In this document: positions 33,868 to 35,630 of the stretch, in pieces
How the letters are laid out: each line of letters begins with the position of its first letter
Numbering within the stretch: position 1 is the stretch's first letter
Assembly (NCBI GenBank): GCA_027483085.1
Contig: JAIXVK010000140.1
Coordinates: forward strand, 1-35,630
Length of the DNA stretch: 35,630 nucleotides
Direction of reading: 5' to 3'
DNA from: Comamonadaceae bacterium
GTDB taxonomy: Bacteria; Pseudomonadota; Gammaproteobacteria; Burkholderiales; Burkholderiaceae_C
Program-made: the position numbers and the translations under genes
Notes under the pieces: generated by a model
The model's input: the letters and a program-made list of their open reading frames with translations, nothing else
Databases searched by the model: none
What the model was told of the DNA's origin: nothing

Positions 33868-33937
33868 GAGATACCCTTTCTTTTTGGGAAGCACGGCGGT
33901 ACCCATCATCTTTCTAGAACTTGCAAAGAAAAAGTAT

Positions 33938-34744
33938 ATGGAACAACAACTAAGAACAGACAGAGGTGTTTTTCGTATAGCCATTGATGGTGAAACCTCA
34001 TCGCCGGCCCTCCTCCTTAGCAATTCACTAGGCACTACCTTAGAGATGTGGACGCCACAGGTAGAAAATTTCTCCAAGAATTTCCGCCTGATTCGCTATG
34101 ACACGCGTGGCCATGGCGGCAGTCCACTGACAAATGGGCCTTACGATTTCGATGGATTGGGACAGGATGTACTCGCCATCATGGACGCACTTGAAATCCA
34201 ACGTGGAATGTTTTGCGGGCTTTCCATGGGTGGACATACGGGCCTCTGGCTTGCCATCAATGCTGCAAAGAGATTTCAAGCTATTGCAGTGTGCAACAGC
34301 GCTGCGCGAATTGGAACCGTCGATGCTTGGAAGGACCGCGCGGTAACTGTCCGGCAAGGCGGCGCAACAAGTATGCGAGCTTTGGCAAAATCTGCGCCAA
34401 GCCGGTGGTTTACCGAAGAGTTTATTGCCAAGAGACCTGACATCGTAGAACTTACGCAGCGAGGCCTTGCGGATGTCTCCCCTGAGGGCTATGCGGCCTG
34501 TTGTGACGCCCTTGCAATATCTGATTTGCGGGGTGGTCTAGCCGGAATCGACACTCCCATGTTGCTACTGGCTGGTCTTTACGATCCTGTTACCACTGTG
34601 ATGGAAGCCCAACAGATCCAGTTGCAGGTTCGCCACTCACAACTGAAGACGATTGCAGCTTCGCATCTCTCCAACATTGAAGCGCCATCAGAGTTCTCGA
34701 CCATTGTGGAGAGATTCTTCTCCCAACAGACCTTTTCAAGCTAA
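33938..34744 (+). CDS. pcaD: 3-oxoadipate enol-lactonase
   Basis: 268 residues from ATG 33938, the start that fits the family (about 260); an in-frame GTG at 33860 would overlap the previous gene. Neither start has a strong Shine-Dalgarno. It hydrolyses 3-oxoadipate enol-lactone to 3-oxoadipate. It is an alpha/beta hydrolase with LLLSNSLGTTLEMWTPQV, RYDTRGHGGSP, the nucleophile elbow CGLSMGGHTG, the acid in GLYDPVT and His in AASHLSNIEAPSEF. LSNSLGT and the elbow are typical PcaD. Unlike common layouts it sits after the transporter and not with catC-catB upstream. Confidence 0.93.
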   Translation: MEQQLRTDRGVFRIAIDGETSSPALLLSNSLGTTLEMWTPQVENFSKNFRLIRYDTRGHGGSPLTNGPYDFDGLGQDVLAIMDALEIQRGMFCGLSMGGHTGLWLAINAAKRFQAIAVCNSAARIGTVDAWKDRAVTVRQGGATSMRALAKSAPSRWFTEEFIAKRPDIVELTQRGLADVSPEGYAACCDALAISDLRGGLAGIDTPMLLLAGLYDPVTTVMEAQQIQLQVRHSQLKTIAASHLSNIEAPSEFSTIVERFFSQQTFSS

Positions 34745-34760
34745 CCGATAAGAGGAACAC

Positions 34761-35039
34761 ATGCTTCATCTTGTGCACATGACTGTGAGTATCCCCGATA
34801 ATTTGCCCACGGCAGAGGCTGATCGAATCAAAGCAGAGGAAAAGGCCTACTCTCAAAACTTGCAGAAGTCAGGGAAATGGCCACACCTGTGGCGTGTCGT
34901 TGGTGAGTACGCGAATTACAGCGTTTTTGACGTTGAGAGTAACGACGAGTTACACGACTTGCTGAGCAAACTGCCGCTGTTCAAATACATGAAGATTTCG
35001 GTAACGCCACTAGCCCAGCATCCGTCCTCGATCCGATAG
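34761..35039 (+). CDS. catC: Muconolactone delta-isomerase
   Basis: 92 residues, the usual length. It converts muconolactone to 3-oxoadipate enol-lactone, the substrate of PcaD encoded just upstream. MLHLVHMTVSIPDNLP, a helix with IKAEEKAYSQNLQKSGKW, LWRVVGEYANYSVFDVESNDEL (split about 46-67) and LPLFKYMKISVTPLAQHPS match the ferredoxin-like CatC decamer subunit. AGAGGAA lies before the ATG, and the gap to pcaD is 16 bases. It is the last intact gene in the window. Confidence 0.94.
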   Translation: MLHLVHMTVSIPDNLPTAEADRIKAEEKAYSQNLQKSGKWPHLWRVVGEYANYSVFDVESNDELHDLLSKLPLFKYMKISVTPLAQHPSSIR

Positions 35040-35099
35040 ATCCTCAATCACGCAAGAAAAGAGCTAGATTGAGTTGGCAGTACACCAGCCACAACACTG

Positions 35100-35369
35100 T
35101 CTTGCCCCTGGGGGCCAACGACGTCCTTCAACGCATGGTGCATGAGAGCAAAGGCGGCATACACGGGCTTGAGCTTGGCGTTCTCCTCCTTCAGCTCTTG
35201 CAAATGAGAAAGACGCGGCACAGTCATCCCAGTCGAACTGACTCTTCCACTTGTAGTGAGTGCGTTCGCTAACGCCGCGCTTCCTGCAGGTCTACCCGAC
35301 CTCGGCTGCCAATTCACCCTTTTTCAAGATACCGACAATTTGAATTTCACTGAACTTTGATTTCTTCAA
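35100..35369 (-). pseudogene. IS3-family transposase orfA, decayed remnant
   Basis: Read on the minus strand from a TTG near 35369, the sequence gives KKSKFSEIQIVGILKKGELA, then a nonsense TAG, then TCRKRGVSERTHYKWKSQFD, the helix-turn-helix typical of IS3 OrfA. After a frame change comes the leucine-zipper part LQELKEENAKLKPVYAAF and ALKDVV. At least one stop and one frameshift break the gene, and no orfB follows, so it is a dead fragment. It lies just behind catC, on the opposite strand, marking the edge of the catabolic supercluster. Confidence 0.8.
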
Positions 35370-35630
35370 GTAGAGACTCCGCTGGGGGATTTTCTCTACT
35401 CCTAACTTGCTCAAGTTTTCAAGGAAGCTTCAAGCCCCGTTTGCTGAATCGCAATGCCGCTGACTCGGGCTTTTATCGTCAAACATCAGCCCAAGCCGAG
35501 ACGACCCAACTGAGAAACTGCATTCTGAGTGCTACGGGAGTGCTACATCTATATATTCAAAACTCGTAAGTTATTGAATTGAATATACATTTTTACGACT
35601 ATCGGCCCAATCCATCATCGGGGCGACGGA
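35370..35630. other. Stretch after the IS remnant; AT-rich end, no gene recognised
   Basis: GTAGAGA (35370-35376) and TCTCTAC (35393-35399) form an inverted repeat directly at the IS remnant and could derive from its end. From about 35545 on the sequence is clearly AT-rich, with ATTCAA/TTGAAT inverted elements, and may hold a promoter for a gene beyond the window. No convincing coding frame was seen. Confidence 0.35.

Noticed and set aside
1-35630. tRNA genes, CRISPR arrays, complete insertion sequences, phage or integrase genes.
   Set aside because: None could be seen; the only mobile trace is the broken IS3 orfA near 35.2 kb, and the repeats found are short and few.

Overview
The window looks like chromosomal DNA of a GC-rich betaproteobacterium, most likely a member of the Burkholderiales close to Comamonadaceae (Polaromonas, Acidovorax or Variovorax type). 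This rests on overall protein character, gene content and gene order; no search was run. No tRNA, rRNA or CRISPR array was seen. It starts inside a GMC oxidoreductase gene and ends just after a decayed IS3-type element.

Layout: (1) 1-3027, plus strand: the 3' part of a GMC flavoprotein, then two adjacent uncharacterised genes. The first has an ISL3-transposase-like N-terminus without its cysteines and two copies of a helical repeat. The second looks like a divergent FIST-type sensor. (2) 3057-11062, minus strand: a tightly packed nine-gene Nit1C-type nitrilase cluster. In transcription order it encodes an MSMEG_0572-like protein, a nitrilase, a radical SAM enzyme, a GNAT, an AIR-synthase-like protein, a glycosyltransferase, an MSMEG_0570-like protein, an FAD oxidoreductase and a Pnap_2097/LnmK-like protein. 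A good sigma-54 promoter candidate lies in front of it. A divergent MocR-type regulator (11414-12802) sits across a repeat-rich intergenic region. (3) 12913-18167: an aldehyde dehydrogenase of benzaldehyde-dehydrogenase type, an exported SRPBCC protein and a minimal chemoreceptor lie in line on the minus strand. A near-perfect sigma-54 promoter precedes the dehydrogenase, and a divergent AcoR-type sigma-54 activator faces it. (4) 18460-35039: a complete benzoate to beta-ketoadipate to TCA supercluster. It holds pcaI-pcaJ-pcaF, an IclR regulator, a CatR/BenM-type LysR regulator, catB, catA, benABCD, a five-gene branched-chain-type ABC importer, pcaD and catC. (5) 35100-35369: a broken IS3-family orfA.

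How the parts work together: benzoate would be imported by the ABC system, converted by BenABC and BenD to catechol, opened by CatA, and processed by CatB, CatC and PcaD to 3-oxoadipate. PcaIJ and PcaF then give succinyl-CoA and acetyl-CoA. The aldehyde dehydrogenase could feed benzoate into this route from benzaldehyde. The Nit1C operon is a separate, little understood system: family members have been linked to growth on cyanide as nitrogen source, but the reactions of most of its enzymes are not established. The enzyme set suggests assembly or turnover of a small glycosylated or acylated metabolite.

The least explained parts are the Nit1C cluster with its mismatched regulatory logic (sigma-54-type promoter, MocR neighbour), the exported-SRPBCC/chemoreceptor pair, and the two-gene unit at 1024-3027. 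Residue numbers count from the start codon given for each gene.
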